DNA of 64,000 nucleotides from Bradyrhizobium sp. AT1 (GCF_001590795.1 NZ_JXDL01000001.1:5159073-5223072); one strand, 5' to 3'. Shown: positions 44,529 to 53,459, counted from the first letter of the stretch. A program made the numbers and translations. Notes: generated from the letters alone by a model not told the origin.

Positions 44529-45059
44529 ATGGCGTTGGGGCGTTTTTGTTCGGTGATGGCGCTTGTCTGCACCTGGTGGAGCGCCTCGGTCGGCCCCTCG
44601 CATTCGGCCAAGGACAACACCCCGCAGACCGCCAGCGGCCTGCCGGTGCCGCGCTACGTCAGCCTCAAGTCGGATCACGTCAACGTCCGTGCCGGCCCGA
44701 CCAAGGACAATGATGTCGCCTGGGTCTACACCCGTGCCGGCCTGCCGGTCGAAATCACCGCCGAGTTCGAGAACTGGCGCCGGGTGCGCGATTCCGAGGG
44801 CGCCGAGGGCTGGGTCTATCACTCGCTGCTGTCGGGCCGCCGCACCGCGGTCGTCACCATGAAGCACAAGGACGAACTCGCCCCGATCTATGACCGGGCC
44901 GACCCCGACAGTGCGGTTGCTGCAAAGCTCCAGGCCGGCGTCGTCACACAGGTCAAGAAGTGCACTGCAAACTGGTGCCGTGTCACCGGCAACGGCTTCG
45001 ACGGCTGGATTCAGCAGGAGCGCCTCTGGGGCGTGTACTCGGACGAGCAGGTGAATTGA
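44529..45059 (+). CDS. Exported bacterial SH3-domain protein
   Basis: 176 aa. An N-terminal hydrophobic signal-like segment (residues 5-26), then two bacterial SH3 repeats: YVSLKSDHVNVRAGPTKDN...WRRVRDSEGAEGWVYHSLL and a second ending WCRVTGNGFDGWIQQERLWG. Such proteins usually sit in the periplasm and bind peptidoglycan or peptides. ATG 44529 and TTG 44526 are equally placed relative to GGAG. Convergent with irr across a short palindromic repeat. Confidence 0.8.
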   Translation: MALGRFCSVMALVCTWWSASVGPSHSAKDNTPQTASGLPVPRYVSLKSDHVNVRAGPTKDNDVAWVYTRAGLPVEITAEFENWRRVRDSEGAEGWVYHSLLSGRRTAVVTMKHKDELAPIYDRADPDSAVAAKLQAGVVTQVKKCTANWCRVTGNGFDGWIQQERLWGVYSDEQVN

Positions 45060-45121
45060 CGCGAAACGTCACCCCGGGCTCGGTCCTCCACACCGTCCCG
45101 GGATGACCGCGCAAAACGACG

Positions 45122-45144
45122 ATGGCCGGGACAAGCCCGGCCAT
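45122..45144. repeat. Short palindrome, family B copy
   Basis: ATGGCCGGG-ACAAG-CCCGGCCAT, a 9-bp perfect stem between the convergent SH3 gene and irr. The same motif forms the larger element at 47865-47953. It could also end transcription from both sides. Confidence 0.65.
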
Positions 45145-45173
45145 GACGACGAATTCAGCAGTTCGGATTGATC

Positions 45174-45665
45174 TCAGCGCTTCTTGCGCAGGCGCACCAC
45201 CATGTCGATGCGCGCGATCTCGTAACCCTCGGGCACCTCGGGCATCTTGGACAGCGCCAGATGCGGATCCTCAATGTCGACCAGCTCATGGCTGTTCTCG
45301 AGGTAGTAGTGGTGGTGAGTGGTGACGTTGGTGTCGAAATAGGTCTTGGTACCGTCCACGCTGACCTGGCGGAGCAGGCCGGCATCGGTGAGCTGGTTCA
45401 GCGTGTTGTAGACGGTCGCAAGCGACACCGGAACCTTGGCCAGGGTCGCTTCCTCGTAGAGCATTTCAGCCGTGAGGTGACGTGCACCCTTGCCGAACAG
45501 CAACCAGCCGAGGGCCATGCGCTGGCGCGTCGGACGAAGGCCGGCGGACTGGAGCATTTCGTTGACGTCGTGCCAGGGGCAGCCGGTCAAAGCCGGCTGG
45601 CGGCCCGACAGCAGGGCCGCGGCGTGAACGTCGTCGTCGTGATGTGGCGCGGTATTCTCGCTCAT
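45174..45665 (-). CDS. irr: Iron response regulator Irr (Fur family)
   Basis: 163 aa, matching B. japonicum Irr in length. The heme-regulatory motif GCPWHD places Cys29-Pro30 for ferric-heme binding, and THHHYYL holds the His cluster for ferrous-heme binding and turnover. The winged helix is around 43-105 (GLRPTRQRMALGWLL). Irr accumulates under iron limitation, controls heme and iron genes, and is degraded when heme is available. ATG 45665 (MSENTAPHH) is chosen; the upstream 22 codons would overlap the promoter at 45703-45731. Divergent from fabA. Confidence 0.95.
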   Translation of the reverse strand: MSENTAPHHDDDVHAAALLSGRQPALTGCPWHDVNEMLQSAGLRPTRQRMALGWLLFGKGARHLTAEMLYEEATLAKVPVSLATVYNTLNQLTDAGLLRQVSVDGTKTYFDTNVTTHHHYYLENSHELVDIEDPHLALSKMPEVPEGYEIARIDMVVRLRKKR

Positions 45666-45702
45666 TTCCAGATTTCGGCACGCGTGAACGATATGTCTTT
45701 GC

Positions 45703-45731
45703 AATATAAGGAGGGAAAGATGCAGATGCAA
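45703..45731 (-). promoter_or_regulatory. irr promoter with overlapping Fur-type direct repeats
   Basis: On the minus strand a -35 TTGCAT (45731-45726), a 17-nt spacer and a -10 TATATT (45708-45703) form a good housekeeping promoter, about 37 nt before the irr ATG. Two perfect tandem TGCATC hexamers (45730-45719) overlap the -35 and spacer. From memory, B. japonicum Fur binds imperfect hexamer direct repeats in the irr promoter; this arrangement agrees with that. Confidence 0.7.
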
Positions 45732-46035
45732 GTTTCTCGCAACTAGAGAGGTTCTAATCAGCCTTGGAGGTTTTGGTCAGGCTTGGAACCGCGCCGGGAT
45801 CCCGTCATTTTACCTTCATGGATGCGCTTTGCCACCCGAATGGCCTGTGTTAGAGAGCGCGCGGTTCCGCTTAGCCGATTTCGGCGCAGCCGGGCATGGA
45901 GGCCCGGTCGGCAGTCCATCCGGGGCATGCGGGAGCCGCGCCGGACTATGGCAATTGGCGTTGCTCTCCGACCGAGACGGGGCCCATTTTCGCCAAGAAA
46001 CGCCGCTCAATCGGAATTCAAACAGAGGCTCGTGC
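45732..46035. other. irr/fabA intergenic region, no gene seen
   Basis: 304 bp upstream of fabA, beyond the irr promoter. Open frames through it have no recognisable product, although one is in frame with fabA. It should hold the fabA promoter; I could not place one with confidence. Confidence 0.5.
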
Positions 46036-46557
46036 ATGCTGAACAGGCGCAACGGTTACGAATACGAAGATCTGCTGGCCTGTGCCCGCGGCGAAATGTT
46101 CGGTCCGGGCAATGCCCAGCTGCCGTTGCCGCCGATGCTGATGTTCGATCGCATCACGGAGATCAACGAGACCGGCGGGGAGTTTGGCAAGGGCGTGGTG
46201 CGCGCCGAGCTCGACGTGAAACCCGACCTCTGGTTCTTCGGCTGCCACTTCAAGAACGATCCCGTGATGCCCGGCTGCCTCGGCCTCGACGCGCTGTGGC
46301 AAATGGTCGGCTTTTACCTGGGCTGGACCGGGGGCGAAGGTCGTGGCCGCGCGCTCGGTCTGAACGAATTAAAGTTCAGCGGCCAGGTGCTGCCGGAGGC
46401 GCGCAAGGTTGTGTACAACGTCGATATCAAGCGCGTGATGCGTTCTAAGCTGGTGCTCGGTATTGCCGACGGGTGGCTTTCGGTCGATGAGCAGATTATT
46501 TATCGCGCGAAGGACCTGAAGGTCGGCCTGTTCAAGCAGGGCACGAGCCTGGGCTAA
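46036..46557 (+). CDS. fabA: 3-hydroxydecanoyl-ACP dehydratase/isomerase FabA
   Basis: A 173-aa hot-dog enzyme that dehydrates 3-hydroxydecanoyl-ACP and isomerises it to the cis-3 product, starting unsaturated fatty-acid synthesis. Catalytic His in FFGCHFKNDPVMPGCL and Asp in GLDALWQ are intact. ATG 46036 is the conserved start. First of the fabA-fabB-fabI unit. Confidence 0.97.
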   Translation: MLNRRNGYEYEDLLACARGEMFGPGNAQLPLPPMLMFDRITEINETGGEFGKGVVRAELDVKPDLWFFGCHFKNDPVMPGCLGLDALWQMVGFYLGWTGGEGRGRALGLNELKFSGQVLPEARKVVYNVDIKRVMRSKLVLGIADGWLSVDEQIIYRAKDLKVGLFKQGTSLG

Positions 46558-46612
46558 CGCGCATCACCACGAAGAAAACGAGCAAGAAGACAACGAGCAG
46601 GGCGAGGCTGTC

Positions 46613-47836
46613 ATGAGGCGGGTTGTGGTCACCGGGATGGGCATTGTCTCGTCGATCGGAAACAACACCCAGGAAGTGCTTGCGAGCCTTCACGAGGCGA
46701 AGTCGGGCATTTCTCGGGCTGAAAAATATGCCGAGCTCGGCTTTCGTTCGCAGGTGCAAGGCGCGCCGACGCTCGATCCTGCGACCGTGGTCGACCGCCG
46801 TGCCATGCGTTTCCTCGGTCAGGGCGCGGCGTGGAACCATATCGCGATGGAGCAGGCGATCCAGGACTCCGGTCTGTCGCCTGACGAAGTCTCCAACATT
46901 CGCACCGGCATCATCATGGGCTCCGGCGGCCCCTCCGCGCGCACCATCGTCGAAGCCGCCGACATCACCCGCACCAAGGGACCGAAGCGCGTCGGACCGT
47001 TTGCAGTGCCGAAGGCGATGTCGTCCACGGCCTCCGCGACGCTTGCGACCTGGTTCAAGATCAAGGGCGTGAACTACTCGATCTCCTCGGCCTGCGCGAC
47101 GTCGAATCATTGCGTCGGCAATGCCTATGAGACGATCCAGATCGGCAAGCAGGACGTCATCTTCGCCGGCGGCTGCGAGGAGTTGGACTGGTCGCTGTCG
47201 GTTCTGTTCGACGCCATGGGCGCGATGTCCTCGAAGTACAACGACACGCCCGCAACGGCCTCGCGTCCCTACGACGTCAACCGCGACGGCTTCGTCATCG
47301 CCGGCGGCGCCGGCGTGCTGGTGCTGGAAGAGCTCGAACATGCCAAGGCGCGCGGCGCCCGCATTTACGGCGAGATCGTCGGCTACGGCGCGACCTCGGA
47401 CGGCTACGACATGGTCGCGCCATCGGGCGAAGGCGCCGAGCGCTGCATGCGCATGGCGATGTCGACGGTGAAGACCAAGGTGGACTATATCAATCCCCAC
47501 GCGACCTCGACTCCGGCCGGCGATCCCCCGGAGATCGACGCGCTCCGCCGCGTGTTCGGCGCCGGCGAGAAATGCCCGCCGATCTCGGCAACCAAGGCGC
47601 TGACCGGCCATTCGCTGGGCGCCACCGGCGTGCAGGAGGCGATCTACTCGCTGCTGATGATGAACAACGGCTTCATCTGCGAGAGCGCGCACATCCAGGA
47701 GCTCGATCCTGTGTTCGCCGACATGCCGATCGTCCGCAAGCGCATCGACAACGTCAAGATCGGCACCGTGCTGTCGAACTCCTTCGGCTTCGGCGGCACC
47801 AACGCCACGCTGGTGTTCAGCCGGCTGGATGTGTGA
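46613..47836 (+). CDS. fabB: 3-oxoacyl-ACP synthase I FabB
   Basis: A 407-aa elongating ketosynthase, acting with FabA on unsaturated chains. The Cys-His-His triad is in SSACATSNHC, PHATSTPAGD and TGHSLGATG. It follows fabA by 55 bp. Confidence 0.96.
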   Translation: MRRVVVTGMGIVSSIGNNTQEVLASLHEAKSGISRAEKYAELGFRSQVQGAPTLDPATVVDRRAMRFLGQGAAWNHIAMEQAIQDSGLSPDEVSNIRTGIIMGSGGPSARTIVEAADITRTKGPKRVGPFAVPKAMSSTASATLATWFKIKGVNYSISSACATSNHCVGNAYETIQIGKQDVIFAGGCEELDWSLSVLFDAMGAMSSKYNDTPATASRPYDVNRDGFVIAGGAGVLVLEELEHAKARGARIYGEIVGYGATSDGYDMVAPSGEGAERCMRMAMSTVKTKVDYINPHATSTPAGDPPEIDALRRVFGAGEKCPPISATKALTGHSLGATGVQEAIYSLLMMNNGFICESAHIQELDPVFADMPIVRKRIDNVKIGTVLSNSFGFGGTNATLVFSRLDV

Positions 47837-47864
47837 CGTCCTTGTTGGTGCACCGTTGATTTTC

Positions 47865-47953
47865 TCGTCATGGCCGGGCTTGTCCCGGCCATCCACGTCT
47901 TGGCCTCAGGCTCCGAAGGGCGTGGATGCCCGGGACAAGCCCGGGCATGACGA
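47865..47953. repeat. Palindromic intergenic repeat, family B
   Basis: Arms 47865-47897 and 47921-47953 are 33-nt inverse copies with about two mismatches, each itself a small palindrome (ATGGCCGGGCTTGTCCCGGCCAT in one, the GGGACAAGCCC form in the other). It sits in the fabB-fabI gap and ends 20 nt before the fabI ATG. It creates an in-frame ATG (47926) that mimics a longer fabI start. Confidence 0.85.
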
Positions 47954-47973
47954 AAGCGGAAGGTGGTCTTGAG

Positions 47974-48774
47974 ATGGAAGGTTTGATGAAAGGCAAGCGC
48001 GGTCTGATCATGGGCATCGCCAATGATCATTCGATCGCCTGGGGCATGGCGAAGACGTTGCATGCCCACGGCGCCGAGCTCGCCTTCACCTTCCAGGGCG
48101 AAGCCCTCGGCAAGCGCGTCAAGCCGCTGGCGGAGCAGCTCGGTGTGGAATTGGTGCTGCCGTGCGACGTCGAGGACATCGCCAGCGTCGATACGACCTT
48201 CGATGTGCTGCGCGAAAAGTGGGGCAAGCTCGATTTCGTCATCCACGCGATCGGCTTTGCCGACAAGAACGAGCTGAAGGGCCGCTACGCCGATACCAGC
48301 CGCGAGAACTTTTCGCGCACCATGGTGATCTCCTGCTTCTCGTTCACGGAAGTGGCCAAGCGCGCGGCCGAGCTGATGACCGACGGCGGCAGCATGATCA
48401 CGCTGACCTTCGGCGCCTCCGAGCGCGCGATGCCGAATTACAATGTGATGGGCGTCGCCAAGGCGGCATTGGAAGCCTCGGTGCGCTATCTTGCCTCGGA
48501 TTTCGGACCGCGCGGCATCCGCGTCAACGCGATCTCCGCAGGTCCGATCCGCACGCTCGCCGGCTCCGGCATCGGCGAGGCGCGCGCGATGTTTGCCTAC
48601 ATGCAGAAGCATTCGCCGCTCCGCCGCGGCGTCACGCTCGACGAACTCGGCGGCTCGGCGCTGTATCTGCTGTCGGATCTGTCCGGCGGTGTGACCGGCG
48701 AGATCCACTATGTCGATTCCGGTTACAACATCGTCCTGATGCCGCGGCCGGACGATTTGAAGGCCTCGGAATAG
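47974..48774 (+). CDS. fabI: Enoyl-ACP reductase FabI (NADH)
   Basis: A 266-aa short-chain-dehydrogenase-like enzyme, last step of the elongation cycle and target of triclosan-type inhibitors. Cofactor loop GIANDHSIAWG; catalytic Tyr and Lys in YNVMGVAKAALE; TLAGSGI substrate loop. ATG 47974 is chosen; the in-frame ATG at 47926 lies inside the palindromic repeat. Confidence 0.95.
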   Translation: MEGLMKGKRGLIMGIANDHSIAWGMAKTLHAHGAELAFTFQGEALGKRVKPLAEQLGVELVLPCDVEDIASVDTTFDVLREKWGKLDFVIHAIGFADKNELKGRYADTSRENFSRTMVISCFSFTEVAKRAAELMTDGGSMITLTFGASERAMPNYNVMGVAKAALEASVRYLASDFGPRGIRVNAISAGPIRTLAGSGIGEARAMFAYMQKHSPLRRGVTLDELGGSALYLLSDLSGGVTGEIHYVDSGYNIVLMPRPDDLKASE

Positions 48775-48958
48775 CCGGGATTCCGTAAGGTGGGCGAAGG
48801 CGCGCTCTTTGCGCGCCGTGCCCCCCAACTCTCGGCGATCGCAGCGCGACGTTTCCTTCTGCCCCACGATCATGGGGCTGACCCCACCCTATCGTTGTGC
48901 TTGCTGCTTCCCGGTGACCCCGTGGAGCCGTATCCTCTGCGGTTCGGAAGGAGTGATC

Positions 48959-50953
48959 GTGTCGAAGGTGCATGCGATGTGTCGCGCGAGCGCGCTGGCG
49001 TCCGTTGCCGGCGCGATGCTGCTGTGCGGCGGCTCGCAAGCCCTGGCGCAGTCGACGATCTGGGACACCACCCTCTCCAACACAAACTGGTACGTCCCGA
49101 CGGCGCAACTGCTGGCCTATGCCGCGCCGAAGACCGGCTTCTCCAATCCGATCCCGATCGGCGATCAGACCCTGTGGTCGCTCGCGACCGCAACCAACGG
49201 CTCGTTCACCGGAACGAGCGTGGCGCAACTCAAGATCGGGCCCGCGCTGCTGACCGATACCTCCACCATCCAGGGGTTTGTCACGACCGCCGGCCAGATC
49301 ACGATGCAGTTCACGCCGACATCCGGCGGCGCGGTGACGGTTGGGCTTGGCCAAATGAGGACCGTTGGCGGCGTGACGTCGATGGAGATGCAGATGATCA
49401 CGGGCGACAGCGTGCTCGTGACGCATTGGGCCTACATGCTACCTTACGACCCCGCGACCTTCACGCCGCCCGCTTCGCAGCCCGTTCCCGCCAACTCCGT
49501 CCCGCAATGGGCGTGGACGGCAGGCACGCCATGGCGGATCACCAGCAGCTCCTTGTTCGGTACGTCAGCCCCAGGCCGCTTCGTCATCACGAACTACCAG
49601 AACGGATATTTTTGGGGTGCGGGCGTCGCACCAGCCGGCAGCGGTGCCGCGAACTTCACACTGCTGGGCTCGGTGACCCCGGAGGGCAATGTCCTCTTCA
49701 ATACGCTCTCGAAGGGCACGCTCGCCAGTCTTTACGGCGCAGCCAGCGGCGACGCCTCGGGGGCGCAGATGCTCGTCAGCACCTATGACCTCTCGGGCAA
49801 TCCGACCGGCGGCGTCGCCACTCTCTCCCTGGTACGCCCTTATGCCGAGACGCTTCAGGCGCAGAATAGCCGCGCGGGCCTGGGAGCGGCCGAGATGCTC
49901 TATCGCCTGTCGGCGACCTCGCTCGGCTGGACCGGCGGCATGGCCAGCGGTTTCACGGCGCTCGACAATCTCAGCGGCTCCGGTCTCGTCAATGCCGTCA
50001 ATCAGACTTTGCCTGTTCTCACCGGCGCGGCGTCGCAGGCGACTTACGCTACGCAGCGCATGTTCCAGCAGGCGATGACGGGGCGGCTGGACGATGTGCT
50101 CGGGCTGAACACGGGCGTCATGCCTGAGCGGCATCTTTGGATGAAGCCGCTCGGCGGCAGCATTCGGCAGGGCAGCGTCGATGGCGTCCCCGGCTATAAC
50201 GCGTCCGGCGGCGGCATCGCGGCCGGTGCAGACGCTACGATCTCCCCGCGCGCGATGCTCGGCGGCGTGTTCGCCTATTCGCATCAGGCCATCACCGGCA
50301 GCGACAACGCTGTGCCGAACCGGCTCGCGATCGACTCCTATCAGGCGGGTCTCTACGGCGCCTATGCCCTCGGCCATGGCGTTCAAATCGACGGCCAGCT
50401 CGACGGCGCACTGAACGACAATGGTGAGAGCCGCTCGCTCACCTTCATCAACGGCACGGCCGGCGCAGGCTATCGCTCCTACAGCGGTCACGTCGGAACC
50501 GGCGTCCGCAAGCTGATTCCGGTCGAGCCGGGACTTACCATCGCGCCGTCGCTGCGGCTGGACTATGGGCAGGTTCGCTCGACCGCCTTTCAGGAGGCCG
50601 GTGCGGGCGGCTTCAGCCTCAACGTGGATTCGCAAACCTATCGCGAGCTGACCCTGACGGCTGGGCTGAAGAGCGCCTACCAGATCACGAAGCAGGTCTA
50701 CCTCACCGGCGATGTCGGCGTCGGCTACAACACGCTGAACCAGGGATTGCAGATCAAGTCGGCATTCGCCGGCGGCGGCGATCATTTTGTCACCAACGGC
50801 CTGGCATTATCGCCCTGGATCTACTCGACCGCGCTTGGCCTCGTTGCGGCCGACGGCAAGGGGTTTGATCTCGGCATTCGCTTCGGCGTTGCCGCGACAT
50901 CCTCCGGACTGCTTCAGCAGTCCGGGCTCGCCGTCCTCAAGATCAAGCTGTAG
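48959..50953 (+). CDS. Autotransporter beta-barrel outer-membrane protein
   Basis: 664 aa. A signal peptide ends about residue 30 (SQALA-Q). An exported passenger of about 350 residues rich in Gly/Thr/Ser with no recognised enzyme motif follows. The C-terminal ~280-residue beta-barrel (from about MPERHLWMKPLGGS) has alternating patterns such as YGAYALGHGVQIDGQLDGAL. The last residue is Leu, where Phe or Trp is usual. GTG 48959 is chosen because AAGGAG (48948-48953) lies 5 nt upstream. Role of the passenger (adhesion or surface) unknown. Confidence 0.82.
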   Translation: MSKVHAMCRASALASVAGAMLLCGGSQALAQSTIWDTTLSNTNWYVPTAQLLAYAAPKTGFSNPIPIGDQTLWSLATATNGSFTGTSVAQLKIGPALLTDTSTIQGFVTTAGQITMQFTPTSGGAVTVGLGQMRTVGGVTSMEMQMITGDSVLVTHWAYMLPYDPATFTPPASQPVPANSVPQWAWTAGTPWRITSSSLFGTSAPGRFVITNYQNGYFWGAGVAPAGSGAANFTLLGSVTPEGNVLFNTLSKGTLASLYGAASGDASGAQMLVSTYDLSGNPTGGVATLSLVRPYAETLQAQNSRAGLGAAEMLYRLSATSLGWTGGMASGFTALDNLSGSGLVNAVNQTLPVLTGAASQATYATQRMFQQAMTGRLDDVLGLNTGVMPERHLWMKPLGGSIRQGSVDGVPGYNASGGGIAAGADATISPRAMLGGVFAYSHQAITGSDNAVPNRLAIDSYQAGLYGAYALGHGVQIDGQLDGALNDNGESRSLTFINGTAGAGYRSYSGHVGTGVRKLIPVEPGLTIAPSLRLDYGQVRSTAFQEAGAGGFSLNVDSQTYRELTLTAGLKSAYQITKQVYLTGDVGVGYNTLNQGLQIKSAFAGGGDHFVTNGLALSPWIYSTALGLVAADGKGFDLGIRFGVAATSSGLLQQSGLAVLKIKL

Positions 50954-50966
50954 GCAGCGGGCGGCT

Positions 50967-51563
50967 TTATCCCGCCGCGATCTTCTCCGCACGCTGGAAA
51001 GCCGGCCGCGCGGTGCAGCGGGCCAGGTAAGCATCGAAGGCGGGTCGCGTCGGCACCATCTTGAACTGGCGCACCGCGAAATTGAGGCCCGAGCCGATCG
51101 TGATGTCGGCGGCGGAAAATTCCTCGCCGAGAATCCATGGCCCGTTGGCGAGCGCCGCTTCCAGCACGTCGAACACCTGCGTCGCGCTGCCCCAGGCCGC
51201 AGTGGAGGTCGGGATCTCGATCTTGGTGAAGATCTGGATGATGGCGGGCTCGATGCAGCCTGGCGAGAAGAACAGCCATTGCAGGTAGCGCGCGCGGCGC
51301 GGGTCGGTCACCGCGGGCGCAAGCCTGGTCTCGGGATAGCGGTCGGCGATGTAGGCGCAGATCGCGGCGGCTTCGCCGAGCGCGACGTCGCCGTCGGTGA
51401 GCGCCGGCACCTTGCCCATCGGGTTGATTTTCAGAAAGTCCGGCGCCTTCTGCGCGCCGGTCGAGATGTCGGTCAGCACGCGCTCATAGGGCAGGCCGCT
51501 CTCCTCCATCAGCCAGAGCGTCGTGAACGAGCGCGAGCGGGGCGACCAATAGAGCTTGATCAT
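50967..51563 (-). CDS. Glutathione S-transferase family protein
   Basis: 198 aa. Thioredoxin-like N-terminal domain (IKLYWSPRSRSFTTLWLMEE; cis-Pro in GKVPAL) with the GSH-binding Glu/Ala loop GEAAAICAYIADRYP, and a helical C-terminal domain (about 90-198). Class and substrate cannot be assigned. Convergent with the autotransporter gene, 13 bp apart. Confidence 0.88.
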   Translation of the reverse strand: MIKLYWSPRSRSFTTLWLMEESGLPYERVLTDISTGAQKAPDFLKINPMGKVPALTDGDVALGEAAAICAYIADRYPETRLAPAVTDPRRARYLQWLFFSPGCIEPAIIQIFTKIEIPTSTAAWGSATQVFDVLEAALANGPWILGEEFSAADITIGSGLNFAVRQFKMVPTRPAFDAYLARCTARPAFQRAEKIAAG

Positions 51564-51680
51564 GGCGCGGAACCCTTTCATCGGCGGCAAGCAAACAGCG
51601 CACAATTCATGACGCGTTTGCAGCGCATTCGCAACGCACCAGGTCTGGGTAGATGCCGACCAGCGTAAACGACATGTGGG

Positions 51681-52589
51681 TCAATGTTGTTCGGTGTCGC
51701 TTTGGCGCGTTGCAGGTCGACGTCCAAGCAAAAGCGGCAGCGTCTTGTCGAGACTTGCCGCCAGCATGGCGCGCACGCCGTCGCGCAGTGCGAGATTGTC
51801 GGCGGCATCTTCAGGGCGCGCTGGAAACGATTCTGCGGGCAACTCGCGATAAGGGCCGCCGACGAGCTTGCCCAAAAACCTCTGCACTGCCAGCGAATGA
51901 TCCAGGTTGATCAGCGCAGAGCTCTGTCTGACGATGGCAAAGTCGCGCCCGTCAAAGATGCGGATAAACGCCAGGGCGTGGAGAAAGATGCGACGCCCGA
52001 GCACCACATCCTGGTTGAGGATGCCGAAGCCGCGGACCGTGTAGTTGGATGACCCGATAGGGCTGATTGAGTTGAGGATCTGGATATAGTGCCGGCAATT
52101 CGTTCCTTTCGCGACCTGGCGCATGTATTCGGCCAGCTCCGCGTCGGGATCGCGGAACAACCTGTCCTTCAATGTATCCTTCTCATTGCGGGGAGGAAAT
52201 TTCGCCGGGTTGTAGGGAATTCTCAGGACGGACATGCCGGCAGGGATCGCGGCGCGAGCCCGCGCGAAGATCAGATCGCTCAGTCCCCAGCCTGGGATCG
52301 GGACCACGGTCTTCTTGTTCTGAAATATGGTCAGGCCGGTCGTCTGCACGGTGAACTCATCGCCGGTGGTGACGACGACACCGACGTCGCACGAGCCGCC
52401 GGCCACGGGAACGGGCTTGCCCGTCGCCTCACGCCGCGTGGTTAGCTTGCCGTTGGCTTGTTTGACGGCTGATTGTGCCGTCTCCGGCTGGGCTTGTGCC
52501 CGCGCCTGAGTTGAAAAACACAGGATGATCGTAATGACGAGCAGCCGGGCGATGATGCTGAATGCGGCTGTGTTCGCAGGCGCAGCCAA
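51681..52589 (-). CDS. Exported protein of unknown function, paralogue 1
   Basis: 302 aa from the TTG at 52589, chosen because AAGGA precedes it by 6 nt and it leaves a clean signal peptide (FSIIARLLVITIILCFSTQARA-Q); a TTG at 52619 is also possible. Mature protein: GSCDVGVVVTTGDEFTVQ, FARARAAIPAG, GTNCRHYIQIL, IRIFDGRDFAIV. Not recognised. It shares a series of blocks with the following gene product, so the two are tandem duplicates. Probably periplasmic. Confidence 0.7.
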   Translation of the reverse strand: MAAPANTAAFSIIARLLVITIILCFSTQARAQAQPETAQSAVKQANGKLTTRREATGKPVPVAGGSCDVGVVVTTGDEFTVQTTGLTIFQNKKTVVPIPGWGLSDLIFARARAAIPAGMSVLRIPYNPAKFPPRNEKDTLKDRLFRDPDAELAEYMRQVAKGTNCRHYIQILNSISPIGSSNYTVRGFGILNQDVVLGRRIFLHALAFIRIFDGRDFAIVRQSSALINLDHSLAVQRFLGKLVGGPYRELPAESFPARPEDAADNLALRDGVRAMLAASLDKTLPLLLGRRPATRQSDTEQH

Positions 52590-52625
52590 ACTTGATCCTT
52601 TGGCGCGTCGTGTCGGCAAAGGCGC

Positions 52626-53459
52626 TTACTCTTTCTTTAGATAGCCGGGGAGACTCCGGTCGAGCCTTTCTACGACGAGCGCACGCGTTCTCTCGCGCAA
52701 CCCCGCGTTGGTCGAAGCTGTCTCGGGCGGATCTGGGAACAGCGAATTGTCGAGCTTCGTGATCGGGTCTTCAAACAGACGCATGCTTGTGGCGAGGTTC
52801 GCGCCGATGTCCGTAAGGGGGCGTTTGATCTGTTCGTAGCTGCGGCCGTCAATCAGCGTGATCGCAACATTGGCGAAAAGGTGTGAGTGCCGAATCAAGC
52901 TGCCAAGCCCCTGGTTGTAGGTGCCGATACCGTTCAACGTCATGTTCGAGTTCGGCAGCTTGGTCTTGAAAGTGGTTGCGACGAGATAGCGATCGCAATT
53001 CGCATTCATGGTGAACCCCTTCACGATCACCGGCAGAGTCTCTTTGGGGTCCGGGATGAAGATCGCCTTCGCATGATAGAAGGGATCGAAGGCACCCTTG
53101 GGATAAGCGATCCTGCGTATCGAGGGATCGTTGTTCGTTGCCGCGCGCACGCGCGCGAAAACGAGATCGTCTAGGCCCCAGTCGATCGGGACCTCCTTTG
53201 CTTCCGCCTCGAAGATTGTCACGCCGAACTTCTGTACGGAGTAATGCTCGCCGATTACCGAGATTACACCGAGACGGCACGGACCGCTGCTCATCTGCTC
53301 GGCTGGTTTGACTGCCGCAGCTTTCGGCTTCGTCGCCGCTTTCTTGACGGTCGGCTTTGAGGAAGGCGCGGGTGGCGCGGTGGTTGCAGGAGGAGTTTGA
53401 GCTGCTGCCAGAGCTAGAGAAGACAGCAAAACGATCGCGGAAGCAGCAAATCGAATCAT
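52626..53459 (-). CDS. Exported protein of unknown function, paralogue 2
   Basis: 277 aa. A clear signal peptide (SAIVLLSSLALAAAQ), then a Pro/Lys/Ala-rich linker (20-55). The domain corresponding to paralogue 1 follows: CRLGVISVIGEHYSVQ, WGLDDLVFARVRAA, NANCDRYLVA, ITLIDGRSYEQI, and the end LERTRALVVERLDRSLPG-like region. Two conserved Cys may form a disulfide. Function unknown. Transcribed upstream of paralogue 1. Confidence 0.75.
   Translation of the reverse strand: MIRFAASAIVLLSSLALAAAQTPPATTAPPAPSSKPTVKKAATKPKAAAVKPAEQMSSGPCRLGVISVIGEHYSVQKFGVTIFEAEAKEVPIDWGLDDLVFARVRAATNNDPSIRRIAYPKGAFDPFYHAKAIFIPDPKETLPVIVKGFTMNANCDRYLVATTFKTKLPNSNMTLNGIGTYNQGLGSLIRHSHLFANVAITLIDGRSYEQIKRPLTDIGANLATSMRLFEDPITKLDNSLFPDPPETASTNAGLRERTRALVVERLDRSLPGYLKKE

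Noticed and set aside
47926..47973. Longer fabI start at 47926
   Set aside because: The extra 16 codons come from the family B palindromic repeat; family members start at MEGLMKGKRG (47974).
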